Assembly (NCBI GenBank): GCA_028571685.1
Contig: CM053162.1
Coordinates: 48,394,851 to 48,458,850 of the forward strand
Reading direction: 5' to 3'
Length of the DNA stretch: 64,000 nt
Source of the DNA: Heterohyrax brucei
Lineage: Eukaryota > Chordata > Mammalia > Hyracoidea > Procaviidae
The first letter of the stretch is position 1. Each line of letters begins with the position of its first letter. The translations under genes and the position numbers were made by a program. The notes below the pieces were generated by a model that was given only the letters and a program-made list of their open reading frames with translations, made no database searches and had not been told where the DNA came from. Below, in pieces: positions 1-10,985 of this stretch.

Positions 1-561
1 TTTCATTTTATTTGGAGCAACCATCAACATCCGTAAAAGAAGTAGTCAAGAGATCAAATTGCATTGGATTGCATTGGATGAATCTGCTGCAAAAGATCCC
101 TTTGAAGTCTTTTAAAGTAAAGATATTATTTTGTGGACTAAGGTATGCTTGACCCAAGCTGTGATGATTTCAGTAGCCTCATATAAACACAGGAGTTGCA
201 CAACTTTTGGGTGTTCATTAAACCCAAAAAGAATTGATGCACTTTAATATTGGTGAAGAATATTGAGTGTATACACCATGGACTGCCAGAAGAATGAGTA
301 AATCTGTCTTAGAAGAAGTGCAGCCAGAATGCTCTTGGGAAGTGAAGGTGGTGACAACAACTTTCTCCTTCTTATCAGGAAGGACCGAAGATCATTATGC
401 TTGGTAAAGTAGAGGATTAGCAAAAAAAGAGACAGACCGACTCTACGAGATGGATTGTCACAGCGGCTGCAAAGATGCACTCAAGCAGAGCATTGATTGT
501 GAGGGTGGTGCATGTAGATATGAGCCGGAACCAGCTCAGAAGTATCTAACAATAACAACAA
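1..561 (+). mobile_element. RTE/BovB-like LINE (RTE1 type), 3' end, cut by window edge
   Basis: The sequence matches, piece by piece, the other RTE copies in this window (23640-24480, 48632-49140, 56890-57275): a 'ttggtgaagaatattga' block near 250, an 'agaatgagtaaatctgtctt' block near 292, and a 'gtgagggtggtgca' block just before the tail that ends in 'taacaataacaacaaa'. This is the C-terminal part of the reverse-transcriptase ORF plus the short 3' end. Stops and frameshifts make it inactive. The 5' side runs out of the window. Confidence 0.85.
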
Positions 562-562
562 A

Positions 563-722
563 ATATGTGTGCATGTTGTATGTACACATGCATGTATATA
601 TACACATACATATGTACACATATATATGTGTATATGAGTTGGAACTGACTCGACGGCACTTGGCTGGCTGGCATATGTATACATATACGTATCTATGTAT
701 TGCATATATAGACATATACACT
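563..722. repeat. (TA/CA/TG) microsatellite split by a 39-bp RTE/SINE tail
   Basis: Alternating purine-pyrimidine DNA (TATG, TACA, CATA) spans 563-633 and 673-722. In between, 634-672 is a bare retroposon tail, 'tatgagttggaactgactcg' followed by 'acggcacttggctggctggc'. The dinucleotide tract starts directly after the LINE tail, as expected if it grew from the 3' end of the insertion. Confidence 0.75.
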
Positions 723-1950
723 GAGGGGCCTCCAGCCCTCTGGTTCTGCTAGAAGCCACTTTAACTTCCAATCTGTTTTGGCTGAGGTATCTTCCTTGAT
801 GTCCTAGTAAGATACCTCCCTTCATTCTTTCCAAAGAAAGAAAATTTCTTCTTACAATTTTAAAGCATAACTTTCACTTATCAAGAAATTTTTAAAAAAT
901 CCAGTAAGTGTCTTTTAAGGAAATGCAAATGCAAATATGTCTATCATGATCTTTAGGGGGAAAAAAAATCAAACCAACCTTAATTCCAACAAAAATATCT
1001 GTAAAAACAACAGTGTAAGGCATTTTAAAACAAAATTTAATAAAATAAGAAGTTTGTAAAGTAATGTTGTAATTTGCCTAGGGCATAAAACAATATAACA
1101 ATTTAATTTCAAAAAACAAAATAATGCACAAAAGCCTATAAGGAATTATGTAAACATATTAGTAATGGGTATTTTTAGATGGTAAATTAAAAGCTGTGCT
1201 TATTTATTTTCTTCCTTCAAAATCTCTAACATAATCATTGAATAGTTTCATATTCAACAAATAAGGACTGTAGTTAATTTTATTTCTTCTTAGTATCACA
1301 ATATGAAACTGGTAGTGTTAGTCCCTAGAAAGAACAAATTGATGCCAAGAGAACCTAAAGCATTTGTACCTGACTCCCACAATTCCCATAAAAGCAACAT
1401 TTACTGATTACACATGATGTGCCAAGATTGCAGTCCCTGCCTTGGTTACATTTATTTGCCTACTCTTCTCAACATCAATTTGAGACAGGTACCATTACGA
1501 TGATCGATCCACACATGGAAAAACACAGTTTAGAAAAACACAGTTGTCTTGGTCATAAGTTGTATATCCAGAGCCAAAGTCAGTATTTCAACTCTAGCCA
1601 CTTCACTGTTTCCCCAAGAGAATGCCATTTGAAATTCATAAGGAGTTACCTCTAAGGTAAAAACCAATCATCAAAGAGCAGACAGAGAGAGAACAGTGAC
1701 CAAAGAATGGGCATCTTAAAAAAGGGAAATGGACCTTTTCTCCTGTACTTGCTCCTGCTCCCCCAGTGAGATTCCACACCAGGCCCCATGACAGATGATC
1801 TACTCCTGTTCCCACTACTCAAATCAGTAACTGAGGAAGTAGAACAACTGTCTCCAGTCCTGAGTCTGGTAAGAACTAAAACTAGGAAATCTCTACTTCA
1901 GGTTTCTCTTGAGAAACAAAACCTGTAATACATACTCATGTCTAAAATCC
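723..1950. other. Unique, AT-rich non-coding DNA
   Basis: About 1.2 kb in which I recognise no repeat family, exon or RNA. Runs of A/T are common (for example near 960-1100). The longest reading frame (1419-1655) has no recognisable protein content. Confidence 0.5.
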
Positions 1951-2147
1951 CCAAACCAGACCCATTGCCATCAAGTCTGTTCTGAGTCATACTGACCCTA
2001 TAGGACAGAGTGAATCTTCCCCCCTAGAATTTCAAAGGCTGTAATCTTTACAGGAGCAGGCTGCGACATCTTGCTTCTGCAGAGCAAGTAGTAAGTTCAA
2101 ACCACCTACTTTTTGGATAGCAGCTGAGCACGACACCGCCAGGGCTT
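1951..2147 (-). mobile_element. AfroSINE, minus strand, longer subtype
   Basis: Read on the plus strand it opens with the reversed tail 'aaaccagacccattgccatc', then 'gaccctataggacagagtg', and closes with the tRNA-derived head 'gacaccgccagggctt'. The extra 'taatctttacaggagcagg' segment marks the longer subtype, also seen at 63580. The copy lies directly against the RTE fragment that follows on the same strand. Confidence 0.85.
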
Positions 2148-2149
2148 TT

Positions 2150-2892
2150 GTTTTGCTTTTGCTGCTTTTCAGTGCTGTTGAGTTGATTCTGATTCATTGC
2201 AACCCTATCTACAACAGAACAAAATACCACCTGGTCCTGCGCAATGCCCACAAACATTGTCATGCTTGAGCCCATTGTTGCACTACTGTGTCGGTTTATT
2301 TTGTTGAGGATCTTCCTCTTTTTTGTTGACCCTCTAATTTACCAAGCTTAACGTCCTTCTCCAGGGAATGAATCTTCCCTACAAAGTGTCCAAAGTATGT
2401 AAGATGTAGTCTCAACATTCTTGCCTCTAAGGAGCACTCTGATTTACACTAATTCAAGGACATATTTGTTCATTCTTTTGGTAGCCCATGGCATATTCAA
2501 TATTCTTCTCCAACACCACAATTCAAAGGCATCAATTATTCTTTTGTTTTCCTTATTCATTGTTCAACTTTCATGTGCATATACTGGAATGAAAATACCA
2601 TGGCTTGGGTCAGGCACATTTTAATCTTTACAGCTGATTTTCCCCATGTGATGGGTCTTTTCATTTACTGACTGCTGTTTTCTTGAATAATGGCTATGGA
2701 TCCAAAGTAAAATGAAATCCTTGACAATCTCAATCTTTTCTCAGTTTATCATGATGTTGCTATTTGACCAGTTGTGAGAATTCTTATTTTCTTGTTGTTG
2801 AAGCATAATCCATATAGAAGGCCATAGTCTTTAACCTTCATCAGTAAGTGTTTTAAGTCCTCTTTACTTTCTATCTTAGGTCTACATATAGT
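2150..2892 (-). mobile_element. RTE/BovB-like LINE fragment, minus strand
   Basis: The reverse complement reads as RTE reverse transcriptase C-terminus and 3' end. The 2749-3021 minus frame contains 'DLKHLLMKVKDYGLLYG', the segment after the YADD box in this family, and the 'tgatgcctttgaattgtggt' block lies near 2520-2540. The tail with 'atcagaatcaactcaacagc' lies at 2170-2200. It is broken by stops. Its 5' end abuts a TA/CA tract belonging to an older L1 tail. Confidence 0.85.
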
Positions 2893-3069
2893 AAACATAC
2901 ACACATAAGTACACGCATGTATATATGTACGCATATATATGTACATATGTATGTATAAAGAGAGAGAAAACTTTGCTTCAAATAATTGCCTCATGCAATT
3001 GTGTGGGACTGGCAATTCCAAAAATCCCTAAGTCCAGTGATGAGAAGAATAAAGAGCAGGAGTATTCTA
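2893..3069 (-). mobile_element. Old L1 3' end (left half), minus strand
   Basis: A TACA/TATG tract (2895-2957), a GAGAGA run, then 'aattgcctcatgcaattgtg' and 'ggactggcaattccaaaa' correspond to the reversed terminus of a mammal-wide L1 3' UTR. The matching other half resumes at 10762 with the expected next block. The full-length L1 between them was therefore inserted into this older element. Confidence 0.65.
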
Positions 3070-3082
3070 AAAAATGTCTATT
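3070..3082. repeat. Target-site duplication of the full-length L1 (left copy)
   Basis: The 13-mer aaaaatgtctatt occurs here and again at 10749-10761, exactly outside the L1 5' end and its A-rich 3' end. The flank 'ttct' before the A-run fits the TT/AAAA preference of L1 endonuclease. Confidence 0.85.
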
Positions 3083-4142
3083 GAAGGTGGCAGAATAATT
3101 GAACACTTCCTGTGATCCCCTAACAACAAAGATCACATAAAACAAATGAGTTGATTATATATGGCATTCTAAGATTCCTGAACCTCAAAGGGAAAATTGA
3201 TAAATCAGACTGAATGTCAGTGAAGGGAGGTAGGATCAAAAGGACCAAATACTGGTCAGAGCTGACTTGAAGAGAGTTGACTACCCAGAGGGAGATCAAT
3301 GGTGATGAGTTTGTTGAGTGGAGTGGCAGATTTCAGAGGGTATCTTCCTCAGTGGGAGAGACTGAGCAGCAGATGACCTACTGAAACTTCTAGAATCAGT
3401 GAAAAATGGGTTTACTCATCATACCCTAGGTGGATTACATATCATCTACTGCACAAGGATCTAAATCTTCCCTTTGGAATAAAACTCTCTCCATTTTTCC
3501 AGTGTTTCCCTTCCTTCTCTGTGTCGTGCCTGCACCCAGACACTAACAATATTGTGTGAGCTGGAAGTAGGACTCATTACTTGTATCTTAAGCCATTCTC
3601 CTAGACTCAGAGAGGGAACAACCAACAAACAGGAGGGAAAAAAAAAAAATGAATAAATAAAATACCCTGCTGGCTCCCCTAAACTGGGAACTTAGCGCAG
3701 AAACAGTTCCTTTGCCTAGGCTCAGGAATAAGGGGACACATCTTTGTGACAGACATTCATTGACAGCTGTCAGCCCCCTTCCTTTCTCAGTGTCTGCAGC
3801 CAAATACCTGTGCCTATATCAGTTACCCGTGACCATCTAGGGCTGTAGGGGAGAGCCTGAACCATGCACTTGGTGACTAACTACCCAGTACCTGAGCCAA
3901 ATACTACAAGGAAATAAATGAACTGTTTGGCTTGAATGCCTAGTAACACCTTGAACCATCTGGTAACAGGATTTTAGAGCCTCAAAGCCATCATTAATCA
4001 AACTAGTGCATATGATCATCCTATTTTGGCATTTCAAACACAAAACAGGAAGATAAAACACAGTAAGAAAACAAAAAATAAATAAACGTACGACATACTC
4101 ATAGTTTGGAGATAATGGTCAAAAGCAAAGAGACAGAACATG

Positions 4143-4960
4143 ATGGCTTCAGAAAACTCCCAAAACAAAGAATCAATAAATTTTCCAGATGAAGAGAACT
4201 TCCTGGAATTATCAATGGTAGAATGCCAGCCAAGTGGTAGAATACAAAATGGTAATATTTAGAAATCTTCAAGAGACCAAGACAGAAATCAGGAAAAACA
4301 CAGTAGAACATAATGAGAAATTCAACAAGCTACAGGAAAGCATAAAGAAACAGTGTGAACAAATTCAGAAGATAATAATAAATTATAGAATTAGACAACT
4401 CTACAGAAAGACTAAGGAGCAGAATTGAGGCAATTGAAGCCAGAACTAGTGAGACTGAAGATGCAGCACTTGACACAGACATACTTCATGGTAAATCAGA
4501 TAAAAGAATTTTTTAAAAGAAAGAAGTATTGAGAATTATGTGGGACTTTATCAAGAGGAACAATCCCTGAGTGACTGGAGTACCAAAATGAGGGTGAGAT
4601 AACAGAAAATACAGAGAGAATTTTTGAAGATCTATTGACAGAAAATTCCCCTGATGTCATGAAAGGTGAGAAGATATCTATTCGAGATGCTCATCAAACT
4701 CCACACAATGTAGATCCCAAAAGGAAGACATTTTATAATCAAATATGTTAAAACTATGGATAAGGAAAGAAATTTAAAGATGGCTAGAAATAAATGAAAA
4801 TTAATTTACAAAGAAGAGTCCAATAAGCTTGGACTATTTGGTACAAACCATGCAGGTAAGAAAGCAATGGGAAGAAGCATGAAATGCCTTGAAGAAAAAA
4901 AATTGCTAGCCAAAATTATATATCCAGCAAAACTGTCTCTCAAATAGCCAAGCCAAGCTA
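4143..4960 (+). pseudogene. L1 ORF1 remnant (RNA-binding protein)
   Basis: The ATG at 4143 opens MASENSQNKES..., which fits an L1 ORF1 N-terminus after a 1.06-kb 5' UTR. Further in, Lys/Glu/Gln-rich stretches (4234-4428) resemble the coiled-coil region. The block 4690-4930 matches the C-terminal part of old L1 ORF1 ('ataatcaaatatgtt', 'tatccagcaaaactgtc'). Stops occur after about 40 codons and the frame changes repeatedly. In a live L1 this protein coats the L1 RNA. Confidence 0.65.
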
Positions 4961-4984
4961 AGTGCCATTGAGTCAGAATGGCTA
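4946..4984 (-). mobile_element. Tail-only RTE/SINE fragment inside the L1
   Basis: 'agccaagccaagctaagtgc' followed by 'cattgagtcagaatggc' is the reverse complement of the retroposon tail seen at 634-672 and 37122-37148. It interrupts the L1 sequence around the end of ORF1. It is only about 39 bp long, so it is either an extremely truncated insertion or a chance match. Confidence 0.45.
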
Positions 4985-6036
4985 AATTAGGACAGTCCTA
5001 GATAAACAGAAGATTAGAGAATTTGCAAAAACCAAACCAAAATTACAAGAACTACTAAGGGACTTTTTTTTTGTTAGAAAATCAGTAACACCAGGTAACA
5101 ACCAAAGGCTAGAACATAGGATAGAACAGCCAGACATCATTCCAGATAGAGAAATCAAAAAATAAATCAAAACTAAAAAACTGCAAATAGGGAAACAGAG
5201 ATGTCACTATGTAAAAGATGACAATATTATAAGAAGAAAAGGCACTAAACAACATAGTTAGAGATCTTTCATATGGAGAGGAAGTCAAGACAATACAAAG
5301 AAATTAAAGACAGGTTTAGATTTAGAAAAATGGGTGTAAATATTAAGGTAACCACAAAAGAAACTAACAATCTTACACATTTAAATAAAAAACATGAAGT
5401 CTCAGCAAATACAAACCCAACAACAATGGAAAAGATAGTAAGCATATAAAGAAAAACAACTCAGCACAGAAAATTAAGAACAAAGAAATTGTCAACAACA
5501 CACCAAAAAAAGGCATCAAAACAACCGCACTAAGCCCATACCTATCAACAGTTATGCTGAATATAAATGAATTAAATTCACCAAGAAGGATTCAGAGAGT
5601 AGCAATATAGATAAGAAAAAACAATCTGTCTATATACTCCTACAAGAGGCATGTCTTAGACTTAAAGCCTCAAACAAATTCAAGGGATGGAAAAATATAT
5701 ATATCAAGCACACAACATTAAGAAAACAGCAGGAGTGGCAGTATTAATTTCTTGTAAAATAGACTTTAGAGTAGAATCTACCACAATAGGTAAGGAAGGA
5801 CACTACATAATGATTATAGGATTAATACACCAGGAAAACATAACTATATTACATATTTATGCACCCAAAGACTAGGCCTCTCAAATACATAAAGTGAACT
5901 CAAACACCTTTGAAAAGAGAAATTGGCAGCTCCACAATAATAGCAGGAGACTTCAACACAGCACTTTAGGTGAAGGACAGAACATCCAGAAAGAAACTCA
6001 ACACAGAGATGGAAAAGCCAAATACCAGAATCAACC

Positions 6037-6084
6037 AACTTGACTTCATAGACATGCAACAACTTGACGTCATAGACATGCAAC
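6037..6084 (+). repeat. 24-bp tandem duplication in L1 endonuclease region
   Basis: The unit beginning aacttgac and ending catgcaac occurs at 6037-6060 and 6061-6084 with one difference (tt/gt). The length is a multiple of three, so it does not itself shift the frame. Confidence 0.9.
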
Positions 6085-7606
6085 AACAGCCCAGTATATT
6101 TTCTTTCCTAAATCACACAGAACATCCTCTAGAACAGACCACATATTAGGCCATAAAGCAACACTCAACAAGATCTAAAGCACTGAGATATTGCAAAATA
6201 TCTTTTCAGATCATGGAAGCACAAAAGTAGAAATTAGTAACAGAAAAAATAAGGAAAAAAAATCAAGTACATGGAAACTGAATTACACCTTGCTCAGGAA
6301 CTACCAAATTATAGAAGAAATCAAGGACAGAATAAAGAAATTCACAGAATCAAATGAAAATGAAAACACATCCTGTCAGAGCCTTTGGAACACAGCAAAG
6401 GCAGTGCTCAGAGGTCCATTTATCTCAGTAAATGCACATATCCCAACGGAAGAAAGGGCCCAAATCAAAGCATTAACCCTGCAACTAGAACAAATGAAAA
6501 CAGAGCAGCAAAACAATACCTCATGCACCGTAAGAAAGAAAATAACAAAAATTAGAGAACCAAAAAGTGATCAAAAGTATTAACAAGACCAAAAGCTGTT
6601 TCCTTGAAAAGATCAACAAAAGCAATAAACCATCAACCACACTAATAAAGAAAAACAGAACAGGAAAAAATTATCCAGTGAGATGAGTGATACTACAGCA
6701 GGCCCAAGTGAAATGTTAAAAAGCATAAAAGAATACTATGAAAAATTGTACTCTAACAAAGTTGAAAATCTAGAGGAAATGGACAAATTTCTAGAAACAC
6801 ACTATCTACCTAAACTAACACAAACAGAGGTAAACCCAAAGGAAAAGAAGACTGAAAAGGAAATTTAAAAACTCCCAACCAAAAACTACCCCTGGCCCTG
6901 GTGTCTTCACTGCAGAATTTTACCAAACTTCCAAAGAAGAGTTAATACCACTATTACCAAAAGTATTTCAGAGGATAGAAAAGGATAGGATACTGCCAAA
7001 CTCTTTCTACAAAACCAGCATAATCCTGATACCAAAACTAGGTAGAGACATCACAAAAAAGGAAAATTACAGATCATCATTTCTCATGAACTTAGATGCA
7101 AAAATCCTCAACAAAATTCTAACCAACAGAATTCAACAACATATCAGAAGAAAATAATTCACTGTCACCAAGTGGATTTCGTACCAGGTGTGCAGGGGTG
7201 GTACAATCAATATAATCAATCACATAAATAAAAGAACCTTTTGATTTTATCCACTGATGCAAAAAAAAGCATTTAACGAAGTCCAGTGCCCATTCCTGTT
7301 AAAAACTCTCAGTAGAAATAAGAGTAGAAGGGGAATTCCTCTACATAATAAAAAGTATTTATACCTAGCTAACAGCCATCATCATCCTAAATGGAGAGTC
7401 TGAAAGCACTTCCCTTGAGAATGGGAATCAGATAAAGATATCCTGTATCACCAGTTTTATTCACCATTGTGCTGGAGGCCCTAGCTAGAGCAATCAGGCT
7501 AGAAAAATAAGTAAATAAATAAATGGCATGGAATTTGGTAAGGAAGAAGTAAAAGTACATCTATTTGTAGATGATTTGATCTTAAACACAAAAAACCCTA
7601 AAGAAT

Positions 7607-7607
<1 letters not shown>

Positions 7608-7637
<30 letters not shown>
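7608..7637. repeat. (CA)15 microsatellite inside L1 ORF2
   Basis: An uninterrupted CA run lies about 30 bases downstream of the FVDD box, between conserved ORF2 blocks. It therefore expanded in place after the L1 died. Confidence 0.95.
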
Positions 7638-7638
<1 letters not shown>

Positions 7639-9219
7639 TAAAAACAAATAAACAACAAAAAATTACTGAACCTACCAGAAGGGTCCAGCAAAGAATCAAG
7701 ATAAACACACAAAATCAACTGGATTCCTCTACAGCAACAAACAGAACAACAAAGAGGAAATCGCTGAATCAATACCATTTACAATAGCCCCCGAGAAGAT
7801 AAAATACCTAGGAATGAATCTAACCAGAGACATAAAAGACCTATACAAAGAAAACTGAACGAGTCTACAACAAGAAACCAAAAAAGACCTACATAAGTGA
7901 AGATACCTACCTTATCATGGATAGGAAGATTCAACATTGTAAAAATGACTGTCCTACTCAAAGCAATCTATAGATATAATGCAAACCTGATCCAAATTCC
8001 CATGGCATTTTTTAATGAGGTGGAGAAACAAATTACTAACTACATGTGGAAAGGGAAAAGTTCTCATATAAGTAAAGCATTGCTGAAGAAGAACTCAATG
8101 GGAGGCCTCACACTACATGACTGTAGAATCTGTTACACCACCACTGTAGTCAAAACAGCCTAGTACTGGTACAATAACAGATGCATTGACCAATGAAACA
8201 GAATTGAAAATTCAGAGGTAAAATCACCCAACTTTTGAGCAGCTGGTGTTTGAGAAAGGTCCAGAAAAACTAACTTAAAATGGATCAAAGACCTAAATAT
8301 AAATCTAAGAAGATAAAGAAGAAAAAACAGGGATAACGCTGGGAGCCCTAGTACAAGGCATAAACAGACTACAAATATTATTAACAATGAACAAACACCA
8401 GGACATAAAATAGATAACTGGAAACTCCTCAAAAATCAAACACCTATGCTTATCCAAAGACATTACTTAAAGAGTGAAAAGACAACCTACAGACTACGAA
8501 AGAAATTTTGGATACAGCAAACTCGACAAGTGCCTAATCTCTAAAATCTACAAGACACTGTAAAACCTCAATGAAAAAAGACAACTCAGTTAAAAAACTG
8601 GCAAAGAATATGAACAGGCACTTCATCAAAGATGACATTCAGGTGGCTAACAGATGCATGGAGAAATGCTCACAATTAGTAGTTGTTAGAGAAATCCAGA
8701 TCAAAACTACAGTGAAGTCATCATCTTACTCCAACAAGGCTGGCATTAATAAAAAACACAAAATAAATGTTGGAAAGGTTTTGGAGAGATTGGAACTCTT
8801 CTACACTGCTGGCGGGAGTGTGAAATGGTATGACCAGTTTGGAAATCAATTTGGTGCTTTCTTAATAAGCTAGAAATAGAAACACCATACAATCCAGTAA
8901 TACCACTTCTTCAAATATATCCTAGAGAAGTTAAGAGCTGCTACACAAATAGATACATAAATACCAATGCTTATTGAAGCACTGTCCACAATAACAAGAA
9001 GATGAAATCCAGTTAGATGTCTAACAACTGATGAATGATTAAACAATGTTATATTCACACAATGGAATATTATATAATGATAAAAAAATGAAAATTCATG
9101 GGACATCTTAACATGTAAGAAACTGGAAGGCATTATGCCAAATGAAGTTAGTCAGTTGCTAAAGGACAAAATTTGTATGAGACTGCTATCATAAGGACTC
9201 AGGGAAAGGTTTTAATACA

Positions 9220-9235
9220 AAAGAGAATAGTCTTT
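9220..9235. repeat. Target-site duplication of nested L1 (left copy)
   Basis: aaagagaatagtcttt is repeated without mismatch at 9779-9794 on the far side of the nested antisense L1 fragment. Confidence 0.88.
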
Positions 9236-9778
9236 TTTTTTATCATGATTGAATGAAGATGTACGTTCCCATATAAATTCGCATGTTCACCTATAGGCAG
9301 CTCCTGCTGCTCTCCCTGCCCCGTGACAGCACACCTTTCTTCTCTGTTCCATATATGTCCTATACTCCCAACAGTCTCCTATCCCCTCCTCTCCACCCAC
9401 TCCCCCTCCTCCAGTAAGAGGTCAGAAGGATGACATCCTACAGATGCATAGAACCATAAAGTTTCCACAAGATATGCATCACCAAGTCCAATCCACTGCT
9501 GTCCAAAAAGTTGATTTTCATTATGATTTATGGACAGGGGCAATATCAGGGCCAGGGGCCATGCTCCCAGGAGAACCCCAAAGCCCCTGGACCATCAATT
9601 GCAGTCTTTTAATGGAGATTTCAGGATGTACTCCTATTCATTCCTGTGTTGCCAGTGAGACTCAATTTTGTGAGCTCTCTCACGGCTATCACTGGTGGTG
9701 GCCAAGCACCATCCAGTTCTTCTGGTCACAGGACAATGTAGAAAGCCAGTCATGTGGGGCTCTCTGTCTTCTGGGTTG
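9236..9778 (-). mobile_element. 5'-truncated L1 3' UTR, antisense, nested in the full-length L1
   Basis: It begins with poly(T), which is the reversed poly(A) tail, then 'atcatgattgaatgaagatg', and runs into the reverse complement of the L1 3' UTR that ends the copy at 19862-21895 (compare its 21360-21870). Perfect 16-bp target duplications flank it. It is only the last 540 bp of the element, a normal 5' truncation. The host L1 has a different 3' UTR, so the two belong to different subfamilies. Confidence 0.88.
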
Positions 9779-9794
9779 AAAGAGAATAGTCTTT

Positions 9795-10748
9795 GACAAT
9801 CATGAGGGTGGGGAAAGGGAGAAGGATATTTACTAATTTGACACAAGACAAGAATTATTCTAAGTAAAGGCAGGGACAACGCACAGGAGAAGAGAAGTCA
9901 GCACAACTGGACTAAACCAAAAGCTGAGACATTTTCTAAATACAATTGAACACTTCAAGGGACAGAGAAGCAGGGATAGGGATCAGGGGAACGTGGTTTC
10001 AGGGGACATCTAGACTAACTGGCATAATTAAGTCTTCTTAAGAAAATACCCTTCTTACCACTTTGGTGAAAGGCATGTAGGGTCTTAAAAGACTGCAAGT
10101 GGCCACCTAAGAAGCCTCAGTTGGTCTCAAGCCATCTAGATCTAAAGAGTGAGGAATATCAAAGATGGAAGGAAAATATGAGCCCCCGAGATGGAAAGGG
10201 ATGCATAGACCAAAGACTCCATCAATGTGAGACTGGAAGAACTAGATAGTGCCCAGCTATCAGCACTAACTCCCCTTACAGGAACTCAGCAAACAGTCCC
10301 CGATGGAGAAGGGGAAATGCGGGGTGCAGAACTCGAACTCTAGAAAAAAGACCAGACTTGATGATCCAACAGACTGCAGGGTCTCTGGAACACGCAGACC
10401 CCAGATTCTCTATTAGACCAGAGCTAAAACCATTACAGAAGTAAGCTCCTTGGACAAAGATTGAACTAGTTCATAAAACATAAATTGATACTGGTGAAGC
10501 GCTTGTGTCTTGGCTTATGTAGATACAGGAGCCTAACTGGACAGCTCCTGTGCTGAGGCAAAATGACAAGAAGTGGATAAAAGCCGGGTCAATGGACACA
10601 GGAAATCTGTAGTGGAGGGGGATGGTGTACTGTCACAGTATAGAGGGAACAGCTAGGGTCATGTAACAAAGTGTAAGTTTTTGTATGAGAAACTGACTCA
10701 GATTGTTAACTTTCACTTAAAACAAAACTAAGAAAAAAAGAAATAAAG
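9795..10748 (+). other. Long 3' UTR and A-rich tail of the full-length L1
   Basis: This continues the host L1 after the nested insertion. There is no reading frame. It ends in an A-rich run (10725-10753) immediately before the right target-site duplication. The text here differs from the G-rich 3' UTR of the 19862-21895 copy. Confidence 0.75.
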
Positions 10749-10761
10749 AAAAATGTCTATT
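10749..10761. repeat. Target-site duplication of the full-length L1 (right copy)
   Basis: aaaaatgtctatt, identical to 3070-3082. Confidence 0.85.
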
Positions 10762-10985
10762 TACAGTTTAGACATAGACATACCTTACAGACTCTCCCCC
10801 TTTGCTGTGAGGCATTTCAGCTGGTTAATTGAGGCCTGCCCGTACGAGGAAGATAATCCGTTTTACTTGAGGCCAAGTGATTAAATCACCGGTAGCTATA
10901 AACGCAACTAGATTAGCGTTTTATGAAACAACCTGGCTCCATAGCCTTGCCAACTGGATGTATAGAGTTAACTATCACACTACTA
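10762..10985 (-). mobile_element. Old L1 3' end (right half), minus strand
   Basis: 'agctggttaattgaggcctg', 'gataatccgttttacttgag' and the terminal 'gagttaactatcacac' match the reversed body of the mammal-wide L1 3' UTR whose other half is at 2893-3069. The missing internal part suggests some deletion as well as the split. Confidence 0.6.

Larger units (their letters stand above)
5690..9180 (+). pseudogene. L1 ORF2 remnant (endonuclease / reverse transcriptase)
   Basis: Order of blocks: endonuclease (5720-6130), with 'GVAVLISCKIDF' and the conserved 'AGDFNTA' near 5942; linker (6190-6870); reverse transcriptase (6880-7800), with the 'LFVDDLIL' active-site box at 7561-7584, a variant of the usual FADD; then 'KYLGMNLTRDIKDL' (7801), 'SWIGRFNIVKMTVL' (7915) and the C-terminal Cys-containing region (8571-8930). 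The longest surviving frames are 60-130 residues. A 24-bp tandem duplication and a (CA)n tract sit inside. The protein would have driven target-primed reverse transcription; this copy cannot. Confidence 0.88.
3083..10748 (+). mobile_element. Full-length, inactive L1 LINE (afrotherian type)
   Basis: It starts with 'gaaggtggcagaataatt', a typical L1 5' start, and has a 5' UTR of about 1.06 kb, an ORF1 remnant, an ORF2 remnant with endonuclease, reverse transcriptase and C-terminal blocks, and a 3' UTR of about 1 kb ending in an A-rich run near 10720-10750. Perfect 13-bp target-site duplications flank it (3070-3082, 10749-10761). Excluding the nested L1 fragment at 9236-9778, the element is about 7.1 kb, close to full length. 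Many stops and frameshifts make both ORFs non-functional. Confidence 0.88.

Noticed and set aside
9444-9779. 111-residue plus-strand frame
   Set aside because: It is the antisense of an L1 3' UTR, which is non-coding.
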